Assembly (NCBI RefSeq): GCF_007750855.1
Contig: NZ_CP036291.1
Span: 2,232,001-2,296,000 of the forward strand
DNA length: 64,000 nt
Source of the DNA: Pirellulimonas nuda
Lineage (GTDB): Bacteria > Planctomycetota > Planctomycetia > Pirellulales > Lacipirellulaceae
Direction of reading: 5' to 3'
The notes under the pieces are model-generated. The model was not told the origin of the DNA. It saw only the letters and a list, made by a program, of their open reading frames with translations, and did not search any database. This document shows positions 33,232 through 41,575 of the stretch, piece after piece; the stretch's first letter is position 1, and the number at the start of each line of letters is the position of its first letter. Both the position numbers and the translations under genes were made by a program.

Positions 33232-34293
33232 TTAGGCCATCGCCGCGGCCGGAACGATTTTTTCGCGGTAGGCCAGGATCGCGTCGATCAGCTCGCCGGC
33301 GCCGTCGCGGATGGGGTCGGCAACCGGCAGCCCTAGCTCGCCGCGCATCCGCTTGCGTTCTTCGGCGGCCTCGTCGGCGCTCAGCTTGCGGCTGTTCATC
33401 GCCAGCGCTACCACCTTGGAGGGGTGCATCAACGCGGCGAGGTTCTCGTACGCCTCGATGGTGCGCGCCACCGACGCCAGCGGCACGTGGGGCATGCCGT
33501 GCACCTGGGTGCGGCCCGGCTCGTAGACCATCACCATGGCGTGCGGCCGCGAGCCGTGCAGCAGGCCCGCCGAGACGCAGGAGTACCGCGGGTGGGCGAT
33601 GGTGGCCTGGCCCTCGATGATCAGCACCTCGTGCTGCTGGCGGTCGAGGATCAGTTTCTCGACGGCGCCGTTCACGAAGTCGGATACGACGCAGTCGATC
33701 GGGCAGCCGTCCCCCTCGATCATGATGCCGGTCTGGCCGGTGGCGACGAACTTGGCGTCGATGTCGCGCCGCTTGAGTTCGCGGGTCATCTCAACCGCCG
33801 CCACCATCTTGCCGATCGAGCAGTCTTGGCCGATGGTCAGCACGCGGAACGCGTCGTCGCGGAAGCCCTTGCCCGAGGCGACCTCACGCTCGGAGTTCTT
33901 GCGGACGTCCTGGATCGTGGCGCCGTGCTGCTGCGCCGCGGCCGCGAGCTCTGGGTCGTCGGACAGGAACTGGTGCAGCCCCGACACCACGTTCATCCCG
34001 CGTGCGAGGGCCTCGACCAGGATCGGGCGCCAGGCGTCGGGCACTTTGCCCCCGGGGGGGGCGATTCCGATCATCAGCGTGTTGGCGCCCTCGGCCGCGT
34101 TGAGGTCGCCGATCACCGGCGTCTCGCCGCCGACGCCGAGCAGCGCCTGGCTTGTCTGCCCCACGGCGCCCCGGTCGAACACAGCGACGACGTCTTGCGG
34201 GCGGTAGCGGATCACACACACGGCGGTCTTGGCGACCAGCGGGTCGCTGTGACCATCGGTGAGCAGCACGATGCGTTGCGAGGCTTGTTCCAT
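33232..34293 (-). CDS. dgcN: DUF1611 protein, DgcN-like D-glutamate N-acetyltransferase
   Basis: A 353-residue DUF1611 protein. The N-terminal half is Rossmann-like (IRYRPQDVVAVFDRGAVGQ, IGIAPPGGKVPDAW). The C-terminal half has a P-loop-like GQDCSIGKM at about 178 and VATGQTGIMIEGDG. Members paired with an enolase-superfamily racemase (DgcA) have been shown in marine bacteria to act in D-glutamate breakdown through N-acetylated D-Glu. Here that pairing is exact: the next gene, 42 bp on, is the enolase-superfamily enzyme. The role would be to use D-Glu freed from stem peptides. The 146-bp gap before this gene leaves room for an internal promoter. Family secure, activity by homology. Confidence 0.85.
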   Translation of the reverse strand: MEQASQRIVLLTDGHSDPLVAKTAVCVIRYRPQDVVAVFDRGAVGQTSQALLGVGGETPVIGDLNAAEGANTLMIGIAPPGGKVPDAWRPILVEALARGMNVVSGLHQFLSDDPELAAAAQQHGATIQDVRKNSEREVASGKGFRDDAFRVLTIGQDCSIGKMVAAVEMTRELKRRDIDAKFVATGQTGIMIEGDGCPIDCVVSDFVNGAVEKLILDRQQHEVLIIEGQATIAHPRYSCVSAGLLHGSRPHAMVMVYEPGRTQVHGMPHVPLASVARTIEAYENLAALMHPSKVVALAMNSRKLSADEAAEERKRMRGELGLPVADPIRDGAGELIDAILAYREKIVPAAAMA

Positions 34294-34439
34294 TCCGGTC
34301 GTCTAGCTCCAGGTCGGTTCGCGGCAAGGGCGCCGCTTGCAGGGTTATCGTACTAGCGGCGCCCACTCCACGGTAACAATCGCCGTGCGCAGTGGATTCG
34401 CGATTCCGCGCAGGGGAGGGCTTCTGCCGAGCGGGCCGA

Positions 34440-35387
34440 TCACGGGACGCAGCGCTGCAGCACTTCTAGCCGGCCGCGGTCGGGATCGATTTCGCACAGG
34501 GCGCCCAGCGGAAGCGTGAGGTTAGGCAGCGCGTGGCCCACCGGCAGCCCGGCCAGCACCGGCTTGCCGAGCGGCGTGAGGTAGTCGCTCAGCACGTCTG
34601 CGGCCGACCCCCCCTGCCCCGCTAAGCAGTTGCTGAAGTAGCCCAGGGCAAAACCTGCGGCGGCGTCGAGCTTGCCGCTGAGTTTTAGCTGGGCCAGCAT
34701 GCGGTCGACGCGGTACGGCGGTTCGTTGCAGTCTTCCAGGAAGAGGATGGCGCCGGCGGCGTCGATGTCGTAGGGGGCGCCGATCAAGCCGCACAGCACG
34801 GCCAGGTTTCCGCCGACCAGCGGACCCCGCGCCACGCCGCGGCACGCTTCGAGCGCTGGTGTGGCGTCTGGGTGGTTGGGATCGACCCGGACCACGCAGG
34901 ACTCACTTTCGCCCGCTGTAGCCGCCAAGAAGTGCGCAATGGAGCCGGCGCCATCCGATTCCGGCCCTTGCCAATCCACTACGTGCGGGGCGTGGAACGT
35001 CGCCAGCCCCGTCCTGAGTCGCACCGCGGCGTGCAGCGCGGTCAGGTCGCTGTAGCCGGCGATGATCTTCGGCGAGCGGACGAGGGCCCCGTAGTCGATC
35101 CGGTCGAGGATCCGTGCGAGCCCGTATCCGCCGCGGGCCGCGATAACGGCGTTTGTCTCTGGGTCGGCCAGCGCTTGATTCAGCTCCGCGGCGCGTTCGG
35201 CGTCCGACCCCGACAAGTAGCCGGTCGGCCGGCATAGGTCGCGGTACTGCTTTACGCGGAAGCCGGCGTCGGTGAGCGACGCAATGCCCCGCTCGAGCGC
35301 ATCGCGTTGCGGGCTGCTTGCCGGCGCGACGACCGCGATACAGTCGCCGGGACGCAGCGGCGGCGGGAAGATAGCGGCCTGTGTCAT
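34440..35387 (-). CDS. ldcA: LD-carboxypeptidase, S66 family, cytoplasmic form
   Basis: A 315-residue S66 serine peptidase without signal peptide. ARGGYGLARIL, the nucleophile elbow YSDLTAL, the Glu in LEDCNEPPYRVDRM and the His in LPVGHALPNLTLPLG match the LdcA catalytic set. Cytoplasmic LdcA removes D-Ala from tetrapeptides imported by AmpG, whose candidate gene is at 55439. The start ATG overlaps the stop of the M14 gene by 4 bp (35384-35387), indicating coupled translation. A longer upstream frame exists but lies inside the M14 gene. It is a diverged paralogue of the exported S66 protein at 27752. Confidence 0.9.
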   Translation of the reverse strand: MTQAAIFPPPLRPGDCIAVVAPASSPQRDALERGIASLTDAGFRVKQYRDLCRPTGYLSGSDAERAAELNQALADPETNAVIAARGGYGLARILDRIDYGALVRSPKIIAGYSDLTALHAAVRLRTGLATFHAPHVVDWQGPESDGAGSIAHFLAATAGESESCVVRVDPNHPDATPALEACRGVARGPLVGGNLAVLCGLIGAPYDIDAAGAILFLEDCNEPPYRVDRMLAQLKLSGKLDAAAGFALGYFSNCLAGQGGSAADVLSDYLTPLGKPVLAGLPVGHALPNLTLPLGALCEIDPDRGRLEVLQRCVP

Positions 35388-37042
35388 GGTTCGTTCGCGG
35401 CTCCGAGGGTCCGCCTCAGCAGCACGCCACCGGCGGTGCCTGATGGATGTAGGGCTTCGATGCCTCCCACCAGCACCTCGCGCAGCCCGCCGAGAACGCC
35501 GGCCGGGTCGGCGTCGCAAACTACTAGGTCTGCGTGGAACCCGCGTTGCACCCGGCCCCGGCCCGGCAGGCCGAACCGCTGGGCGACGCCGGCGGTTTCT
35601 TCGCACCACGCTTCAACGGTCGTGGGCGCCGGAGCGTCGAGGCGCGGCGCGGCGGTCGTGTCGACGACCGGCATCCCCACCGAGCGGGCGAGGTCCGTCT
35701 GGTCGGCGTCGTCGTCGTCGCAGAGGACCGCCACCACGTTTGCTTGGAGGAACCTGAGCAGGGTTGTAGGAGTGAGCTCTGCCGCGGCGCCAACCAACGC
35801 CACGTTGACGGCGGGCCCATCCAGCGAAGCCTGAAAATCGGCCGCATGCCCCGCGGCGATCTCGTCGGGGGTGACCGGCGCCAGCAGCGTGGTCGCCCCA
35901 CACCGCAGCGCCCGAGAGTAGACCGCGTCGCCGAGGCTTGAGAGGTTGTCTGCAATGCAGATCCGGCCCGGGAGACACACCGCGCCTGCGGCCGAGAGGG
36001 TACGGACCCCGCCGTGCGCGGTCAGGTCGCCGATCTCTGCGATCACCCCCTGCGCGGCGTCGGGGCGCAGCAGCGAGCGACTTGGAAAATTGACGCCGAG
36101 ATCGATCTTGGCCGGGCCGACCGACGCGCGTTCGATCAGCAGGTCGAACAGGCGGTGCTCGCCCTGCCGCTTCAACGACGTGTACCCCACCGGGTCTGCC
36201 TGACGGAATGAATCGTCCGCCAGCGCGAGCAGCGCGGCCCGCATGCCCAGTTCGTGCAGGTCTGCCATCGGCGGGTCCCCCGGGCGGCTGCCCCCCGCTT
36301 CGATCAGCACGGTGGCCACCCCCTGGCTCTGGAACCACTCGCCGAACGCGGTGGGCATGTAGTCCGCGTCGTAGCGGGTGACCCTGCCGTCGCAGTGCGG
36401 CCAGACCGCTTCGCGGATCACGGCCGCTAGCTGCGTCGCCTGCTCGACGCTTGGGGAGGACGTGCCCGCGTGGTCGCGTGGGGGGGCGAGCAACGCCACC
36501 GCCACCGGCGCCGCGCGGTCCGCCAGTCGGGTGCGGTGGTTCTGATTGTGGAGGTTCAGGGCGTACGCCGGGCGGAAACGGTCCACCAGGGCGTGCAGCG
36601 TTCGGCCCTCGGGGGTGGCGAGGTCACGCGCGTCGCGGTTGATGTCGATTCCTTGCGCGTTGTGCCGCGTGCCGCGCACGGCGCCGTCGGGATTGAGCAT
36701 GGGCACGAGGCCGAGCGTGAGGCCATCGAGGATCGCCGCGCTCGCATCGGTCGTGGGTTGGCTTAGCAGCCATTCGACCAGCCGCACCAGCACGGTGGTG
36801 TGCGTCTCTTCGTCGCCGTGCATTTGCGACCAAGCGAGCAGCCGCTTGGGCCCGCGGCCCAGCCCGAGCAGCGTGATCGGACGGCCCTCGTGCGACCGGC
36901 CAACCCGCGTGCAGGTTACGGCGCCCGGGAACCGCTTCGGGAGCTCCGCGATCCAGGCGGCCAGCGCCGGGTAGGCCCACGGCCGGTGGGCGCTCGCGGC
37001 GCTCTTATCGTCGGGGGGCCCGAGTCGCTCGCTTTGGGTCAT
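35384..37042 (-). CDS. M14 zinc amidase/carboxypeptidase (MpaA-like) with amidohydrolase-like C-terminal part
   Basis: A 552-residue protein. Residues 20-295 form an M14 zinc peptidase domain: HGDE (His75, Glu78), the substrate arginine region NRDARD, third ligand in LNLHNQ (His165) and catalytic Glu in VLIEAGG. Such domains include MpaA, which cleaves the gamma-D-Glu to meso-DAP bond of murein peptides. The remaining 250 residues look like a partial amidohydrolase fold (GDAVYSRALRCGATTLLAP; GLPGRGRVQRGFHADLVVCD is the beta-sandwich ending seen in D-aminoacylase-like enzymes), but I see no complete metal-binding HxH motif there. No signal peptide, hence cytoplasmic. It starts 22 bp after the regulator gene and overlaps ldcA by 4 bp. 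Confidence 0.82.
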   Translation of the reverse strand: MTQSERLGPPDDKSAASAHRPWAYPALAAWIAELPKRFPGAVTCTRVGRSHEGRPITLLGLGRGPKRLLAWSQMHGDEETHTTVLVRLVEWLLSQPTTDASAAILDGLTLGLVPMLNPDGAVRGTRHNAQGIDINRDARDLATPEGRTLHALVDRFRPAYALNLHNQNHRTRLADRAAPVAVALLAPPRDHAGTSSPSVEQATQLAAVIREAVWPHCDGRVTRYDADYMPTAFGEWFQSQGVATVLIEAGGSRPGDPPMADLHELGMRAALLALADDSFRQADPVGYTSLKRQGEHRLFDLLIERASVGPAKIDLGVNFPSRSLLRPDAAQGVIAEIGDLTAHGGVRTLSAAGAVCLPGRICIADNLSSLGDAVYSRALRCGATTLLAPVTPDEIAAGHAADFQASLDGPAVNVALVGAAAELTPTTLLRFLQANVVAVLCDDDDADQTDLARSVGMPVVDTTAAPRLDAPAPTTVEAWCEETAGVAQRFGLPGRGRVQRGFHADLVVCDADPAGVLGGLREVLVGGIEALHPSGTAGGVLLRRTLGAANEP

Positions 37043-37064
37043 TGCGGCGCCGTGTCGGGCTGGT

Positions 37065-38318
37065 TCAGAAACTGCCGGTGTTGATCTTCTGCCCAGAGAG
37101 CAGGTTCTTGCGGAACGCCTGCGGCGTCCGCTCGTTTTCTTTCTTAAACGCCACCCCAAAGCGGGTAGCGTTGGAGAAGCCGCACGCCAGCCCGACCTCG
37201 GTGATCGACAGCTCCGGCTTGCCAAGCAGTTCTTGGGCGCGTTCCAACTGCACGCGGCGGATCTCCTTGGCCGGCGAACGCCCCAGGTAGTGCCGGAACT
37301 GGATCTCCAGCGTGCGGCGCGAGATGGGGATGTCTCGGAGGATATCGTCCACCACGATCCCCCGGCAAGCGTGCTTGCGGATGAACCGCAGGGCGTCGAC
37401 GATCATCGAGTCGTCGATCGCCAGCAGGTCGGTCGACTGCCGACTGGTGACCCCGCGCGGCGGGATCCGGATAGGCTCCTTCGGCGCGGGCTCTCCGGCG
37501 ATGATCCTATCGAGCAGCTCGGCCGCGTCGTGGCCGATCTTCTCGCTCGCGACGTTGATGTTCGACAGCGGGGGGGTCGAGACCTCACACATCAAGTCGT
37601 CTGCGTCGCCGGCGAGGATCGCTACGTCGTCGGGGACGCGCACGCCGGTGAAGTGGCAGATTTCTGCGAGCTGGCGCGCTTGGTGCGCCTGGACCGTCAG
37701 CACGGCCACGGGGCGCGGGAGCGAGCTGAGCCAACGCGACGCGCGTTGCTGTTGTTCTGCCCAGCTCAAGATGCGTCCGGCGCGGTACCCGGGCTTGTAC
37801 TCGATGCACTCGTAGCCGGCTTCTTTGACGATCTCTCGGAACGCCTCGCCCCGCTTCTTGGAGTACTGATGGCTCGGCGGAGCAAAGTAGGCGAAGTGGC
37901 GGAAGCCGCGGTCGAGCAGGTGCGCCAGCGCCATGCGGCCCAGCTCTTCTTCATCCGTCACTACCGAAGGCGCCCCCGTCAGGTCGTCGTACAAATCGTC
38001 AACGTTCACCACCGGCATGCGGCGGGCCGCGATCTGCTCCAACTGCAACCGGGTGCTGAGCCGGGCAATCACCCCCGCGCCGGTCCACCCGTCCGGCAGC
38101 GCAGAACGCTGCTCATGGTCCCGCGGATCGATCAGCAGGTGCCAGTCGCCGTGCGTCTCTGCGTAGTTCGCGATGCCGCGGATCACGCTGCATCCGGAAG
38201 AGGTGTCGGTTTCCACCAGCACGGCGACACTGCGGACCCCCGCCTGCAGCACGGGGCTCCGTGGCGTGGCGTTAGCGGCGAGCGACGAGGTCGGCGTCGG
38301 CATAGTGGGTCTTTCCAT
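37065..38318 (-). CDS. XylR-like transcriptional regulator (LacI-type sensor, AraC-type DNA-binding)
   Basis: About 417 residues. Residues 20-290 are a periplasmic-binding-protein-like sugar sensor of the LacI/XylR type (SVAVLVETDTSSGCSVIRGI, RGFRHFAYFAPP, DVAILAGDADDLMCE). Residues 310-415 are an AraC-type double helix-turn-helix (SRRTLEIQFRHYLGRSPAKEI, SITEVGLACGFSNATRFGVAF). No signal peptide. Starts at 38318 and 38303 are possible; the latter has a GGAAAG-like ribosome site. It is the first gene of the minus-strand operon and faces anmK. The intergenic region holds two perfect palindromes that could be its operators. The inducer is probably a sugar, and context suggests an amino sugar or anhydro-muropeptide, which is inference. 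Confidence 0.9.
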   Translation of the reverse strand: MERPTMPTPTSSLAANATPRSPVLQAGVRSVAVLVETDTSSGCSVIRGIANYAETHGDWHLLIDPRDHEQRSALPDGWTGAGVIARLSTRLQLEQIAARRMPVVNVDDLYDDLTGAPSVVTDEEELGRMALAHLLDRGFRHFAYFAPPSHQYSKKRGEAFREIVKEAGYECIEYKPGYRAGRILSWAEQQQRASRWLSSLPRPVAVLTVQAHQARQLAEICHFTGVRVPDDVAILAGDADDLMCEVSTPPLSNINVASEKIGHDAAELLDRIIAGEPAPKEPIRIPPRGVTSRQSTDLLAIDDSMIVDALRFIRKHACRGIVVDDILRDIPISRRTLEIQFRHYLGRSPAKEIRRVQLERAQELLGKPELSITEVGLACGFSNATRFGVAFKKENERTPQAFRKNLLSGQKINTGSF

Positions 38319-38370
38319 CCCGATGGTGTCTTCATGTTGGCGGCGTCCAGCCCTGGCCAACGACGCGTTT

Positions 38371-38381
38371 GACTACTAGTC
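38371..38381. promoter_or_regulatory. Palindromic operator candidate 1
   Basis: GACTACTAGTC is a perfect 11-base palindrome around a central C, in the divergent region between the XylR-like regulator and anmK. It shares the core CTACTAG with a second palindrome 27 bp away. Confidence 0.5.
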
Positions 38382-38397
38382 TCCTGTGATAGCTTTA

Positions 38398-38408
38398 GTC
38401 TACTAGAC
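38398..38408. promoter_or_regulatory. Palindromic operator candidate 2
   Basis: GTCTACTAGAC is a perfect 11-base palindrome with the same CTACTAG core. Its centre lies 27 bp from candidate 1, about two and a half helical turns. I noticed no other perfect copy in the intergenic regions I inspected. Confidence 0.5.
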
Positions 38409-38554
38409 GTGGATCGGTTTGTCTGCGCTTATGCGAGTGCGGATATCTGTTTTTCTGATTTCGGGTTGACGATTTTTCGGCCGGACTGATCGGCCCACGC
38501 GACCCGCATCGCGGCGTTTGCCGACGGAAGCCGCACTTAAGGAGCTCGCTCGGT

Positions 38555-39643
38555 TTGGGAAAGAAGTCGATCGTGGCGGTTGGATTGATGAGCGGCACCT
38601 CCGCCGACGGCGTCGACGCGGCGCTGCTGCATACCGACGGTGAGTCCGTGATCGACGTGCGGGGCGGCATCACGCTCCCCTACGACGACGATATGCGCAG
38701 CCGCTTGCTCGACGCGTCGCAGCACGATGCGCCGACCGTCGAATTGCTCCGCCTCGAGCGCGACGTCACCATGCACCATGCGGCCGCGGTCGCCAAGCTG
38801 CTCTCCAAAGCGGCTCCGTCGGACCGCAAACCAGAGGTGGTCGGCTTCCACGGCCACACGATCCGGCACGTGCCGCGCGAAAACCTAACGATGCAGATCG
38901 GCAACCCCTGGCTGCTGTCGCAAGAAACCGGCTTGCGGGTGGTTACGGACTTCCGCCGCAACGACATCGCGCTCGGCGGCCAAGGGGCGCCCCTGGCTTC
39001 GATGTTCCACCAGTCGCTGTTCGTCGACGAAGCGCCGCCTATCGGCGTGCTCAACCTGGGGGGCGTGGCCAACATTACTTGGCTGGGACCCAACAACACG
39101 ATCATCGCGGGCGACACCGGACCCGGGTGCGGGCTGCTCGACGAGTGGGTGCAAGAGATGGCGGGCATGCCGCACGACCGCGACGGCAAACTCGCCCTGG
39201 CGGGCGAGGCGCATCGTGAGATCGTGGAGGAGGCGCTGGCGGAAGAGTTCTTCACCAAGCCGCTGCCCAAGAGTGCGGACCGGTTCGAGTTCGACCATAT
39301 CGACGTCTCGATGCTGTCGATCGAAGACGGCGCCGCGACGCTCTGCGCCGTCACCGCGGGGGCCATCTACGCGGCCGCGCGAAAGCTGCCGGCGATGCCT
39401 TCGACGCTCTGGGTGACCGGGGGCGGGGTCCACCACCCGCTCATCATGAAGATGCTGGCCGACTTCTTCGGCTCGGTGCGCTGCGTTTCGGAGCGCGGAC
39501 AAAACCCAGACACCCTCGAGGCCGAGTGCTTCGCGTGGCTGGCGGTGCGGCACCTTCGTGGACTGCCGCTCACGATGCCGGAAACCACCGGCTGCAGCGA
39601 GGCGACCTGTGGCGGCACGGTTACTTGCGGCTGCCCGGCGTGA
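38555..39643 (+). CDS. anmK: Anhydro-N-acetylmuramic acid kinase
   Basis: A 362-residue AnmK. This cytoplasmic enzyme opens and phosphorylates 1,6-anhydroMurNAc to MurNAc-6-phosphate. Motifs: GLMSGTSADGVDA (phosphate loop), FHGHTIRH, LGGVANIT, GDTGPGCGL and WVTGGGVHHP, with DTLEAECFAWLA near the end. The start is a TTG preceded by AAGGAG (38538-38543) at 11 bp spacing; downstream ATG choices would remove the phosphate loop. The last 18 residues carry four cysteines (CSEATCGGTVTCGCP), unusual for the family. It is divergent from the regulator operon and converges on the amino-sugar kinase gene, overlapping it by 23 bp. MurQ, which uses its product, is encoded 1 kb away. Confidence 0.93.
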   Translation: MGKKSIVAVGLMSGTSADGVDAALLHTDGESVIDVRGGITLPYDDDMRSRLLDASQHDAPTVELLRLERDVTMHHAAAVAKLLSKAAPSDRKPEVVGFHGHTIRHVPRENLTMQIGNPWLLSQETGLRVVTDFRRNDIALGGQGAPLASMFHQSLFVDEAPPIGVLNLGGVANITWLGPNNTIIAGDTGPGCGLLDEWVQEMAGMPHDRDGKLALAGEAHREIVEEALAEEFFTKPLPKSADRFEFDHIDVSMLSIEDGAATLCAVTAGAIYAAARKLPAMPSTLWVTGGGVHHPLIMKMLADFFGSVRCVSERGQNPDTLEAECFAWLAVRHLRGLPLTMPETTGCSEATCGGTVTCGCPA

Positions 39644-40616
39644 TGCGCCAGTGCACCTGCGGATCACACGCGGCGGCCGCCAACAGCAGCCCGCCGAGCG
39701 TCGCGTCGTAGACCACCTCGACGCCGCGGACCGCAACCCCGCCGTCCAGCAGCGCCCGCCGCACCCCGTCGCGGAGCGGCTCGCAATGCGTTAGCACCCC
39801 CCCGGCCAGCGCCAGGGAGACCTCCCCCCCAGCGACGCCGGCCCGTCTTGCGGCGCGTGCGCCGATCTCGCCCAGCTCCTGCGCGGCGTTGGCGATCAGC
39901 GATAGGCAGCGGCTGTCGCCGCCGGCGGCCAGCCCGATCACGACCGAAGCCAGCGAGGCGATCTGGGTGCGGGCCTGCGGCAGGCGGTGGATCACGCCGG
40001 GGACGAGCGCTACGTCGGACGCGTCGAAGCGGGCGAGCACGGATTGCGCAAGCTCCGAGGCCGGCGCCGCTGCTTCTGCTTCCGCGAGCACGGCGCGCAC
40101 CGCTGCGCGGCCAAGGGAGTAGCCGCTGCCGTCGTCACCCAGCAGGTAGCCCCACCCGCCGGCGAAGCAGGGCGCGCCCGCGGCGCCGCGGGCAATCGCC
40201 ACCGAGCCGGTCCCAGAAATAATCCCCAGGGCCGGCCCGGGCCCGGCGGCGGCAAGCACCGGCGCCCAGTCGGCAACCGCGTCGACGCGCCCGGCGAGTC
40301 GCCGCTGACGCCCCCATTCCGACACGCGCCGGTGCATCTCACCCGAGGCGGCGCCGGCGACGGCCAGCAACGCAGCGTCTAGCGGCTGCTGCTCGCAGCC
40401 GGCGTGGCGCCGCGCCTCGGCGATCGCTGCTTCTATCGCTTCGACGGCGTGGTCAAAGCCGGCCGAGAGGGGGTTGCCCGGTCCGGCGGCGCCGCCGCCC
40501 AGCGGGTGGACCTGTCCGTCGGCGTCGGCGCGCGCGATCGTGGCGCGGGTGCCGGTGCCGCCGGCGTCGACGGCCAGCAGGAGCCTTGATTCGGCGCCAA
40601 CAGGGTGCGTTTCCAC
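39621..40616 (-). CDS. BadF/BadG-family amino-sugar kinase (GlcNAc or MurNAc/GlcNAc kinase)
   Basis: About 331 residues of the actin-like ATPase fold: VDAGGTGTRATIA (phosphate 1), ISGTGSVAIAR (phosphate 2), LGDDGSGYSLGR and LALAGGVLTH. The family includes GlcNAc kinase and MurK, which phosphorylates both MurNAc and GlcNAc in some bacteria. It lies 32 bp downstream of murQ. Because MurQ needs MurNAc-6-phosphate and no PTS is present, a MurK role is attractive. The GTG at 40616 is the only good start clear of the murQ coding region. No signal peptide. The 3' end overlaps that of convergent anmK by 23 bp. Confidence 0.85.
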   Translation of the reverse strand: METHPVGAESRLLLAVDAGGTGTRATIARADADGQVHPLGGGAAGPGNPLSAGFDHAVEAIEAAIAEARRHAGCEQQPLDAALLAVAGAASGEMHRRVSEWGRQRRLAGRVDAVADWAPVLAAAGPGPALGIISGTGSVAIARGAAGAPCFAGGWGYLLGDDGSGYSLGRAAVRAVLAEAEAAAPASELAQSVLARFDASDVALVPGVIHRLPQARTQIASLASVVIGLAAGGDSRCLSLIANAAQELGEIGARAARRAGVAGGEVSLALAGGVLTHCEPLRDGVRRALLDGGVAVRGVEVVYDATLGGLLLAAAACDPQVHWRITPGSRK

Positions 40617-40648
40617 GGGCGCCGGGCCTTGCGCGTTCGGGCCGCGCT

Positions 40649-41575
40649 CTAGTGAGATTTTCCGTTGCTCGATTCGGAGGCAGCCGCGGCGGCGAGCGCG
40701 CGTCCGATGTGCCCGCCGTAGGCGGCCAGCAGCTCGCGGGCGCGTTCGGGGGCCAGGTCGGCCTGCCAAGCGACGATCGCGGTCTTGACCTCTCCCTCGC
40801 ACGTCTCGAGTTGCTTGATGGCTTGATCGGCCTCAAGCCCGGTCGCTTCGCTCACGATCCATCGCGCGCGTTCGGCGAGTTTCGAGTTGGTCTGCTGGAC
40901 GTCGACCATCAGGTTACCGAACGTCTTGCCCAATTGCACCATGACGCCGGTGCTGATCATGTTGAGCACCATCTTGGTGGCGGTGCCCGCTTTCATGCGT
41001 GTCGAGCCGCTGAGCACCTCTGGGCCGACGATCGGTGCGATCACCAGGTCGGCCTGCATGGCGACTTCTGCGTCGCGATTGCAGGTGAGGGCGATGGTGA
41101 ACGCGCCGCGGCTGCGGGCGTAGGAGAGGCCGCCGATCACGTAGGGGGTCCGGCCGCTGGTGGCGATGCCCACCACCGCGTCGTCGACAGAGACGTTGTG
41201 ACCCTTCAGGTCTTCGATCGCCAGCGCCTGGCTGTCCTCAGCGCCCTCTACCGCTTTGAGCAGCGCCGATGGCCCGCCGGCGATGATGCCGATCACCTGG
41301 TTCGGATCGGAGTTGAACGTGGGTGGGCACTCGGCCGCGTCGAGCACGCCCAGCCGCCCCGAGGTGCCGGCGCCGAAGTAGAAGAGACGCCCCCCTGCTT
41401 CGAGGCGCTCGGAGACAACCTCAACCGCCCGGGCGATCGCCAGTTCTTCTTCCGCGATCGACGCGGCGATGCGTGCGTCCTCTGCGTTGATCAGCCGGAC
41501 GATCGCGAGCGGCGATAACGAATCCAAGTCCGTCGAAGCCGGATTGCGGGACTCGGTGGTCAGCGATTGAAGCAT
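40649..41575 (-). CDS. murQ: N-acetylmuramic acid 6-phosphate etherase
   Basis: A 308-residue SIS-domain lyase that splits MurNAc-6-phosphate into GlcNAc-6-phosphate and D-lactate. FGAGTSGRLGVLDAAECPPTF holds the sugar-phosphate site and the conserved Glu; ATSGRTPYVIGG, VLSGSTRMKAGTATKMVLN and GNLMVDVQ are family signatures. Length is standard once the ATG at 41575 is used; the longer frame adds a low-complexity stretch with no family similarity. Transcribed with the BadF-type kinase and divergent from the symporter. Its D-lactate product could be oxidised by the GlcD/GlcF pair at 59540-62256. Confidence 0.95.
   Translation of the reverse strand: MLQSLTTESRNPASTDLDSLSPLAIVRLINAEDARIAASIAEEELAIARAVEVVSERLEAGGRLFYFGAGTSGRLGVLDAAECPPTFNSDPNQVIGIIAGGPSALLKAVEGAEDSQALAIEDLKGHNVSVDDAVVGIATSGRTPYVIGGLSYARSRGAFTIALTCNRDAEVAMQADLVIAPIVGPEVLSGSTRMKAGTATKMVLNMISTGVMVQLGKTFGNLMVDVQQTNSKLAERARWIVSEATGLEADQAIKQLETCEGEVKTAIVAWQADLAPERARELLAAYGGHIGRALAAAAASESSNGKSH

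Noticed and set aside
37065..38318. Xylose operon regulator in the strict sense
   Set aside because: The family is XylR-like, but no xylose genes are adjacent; neighbours are peptidoglycan catabolic genes.
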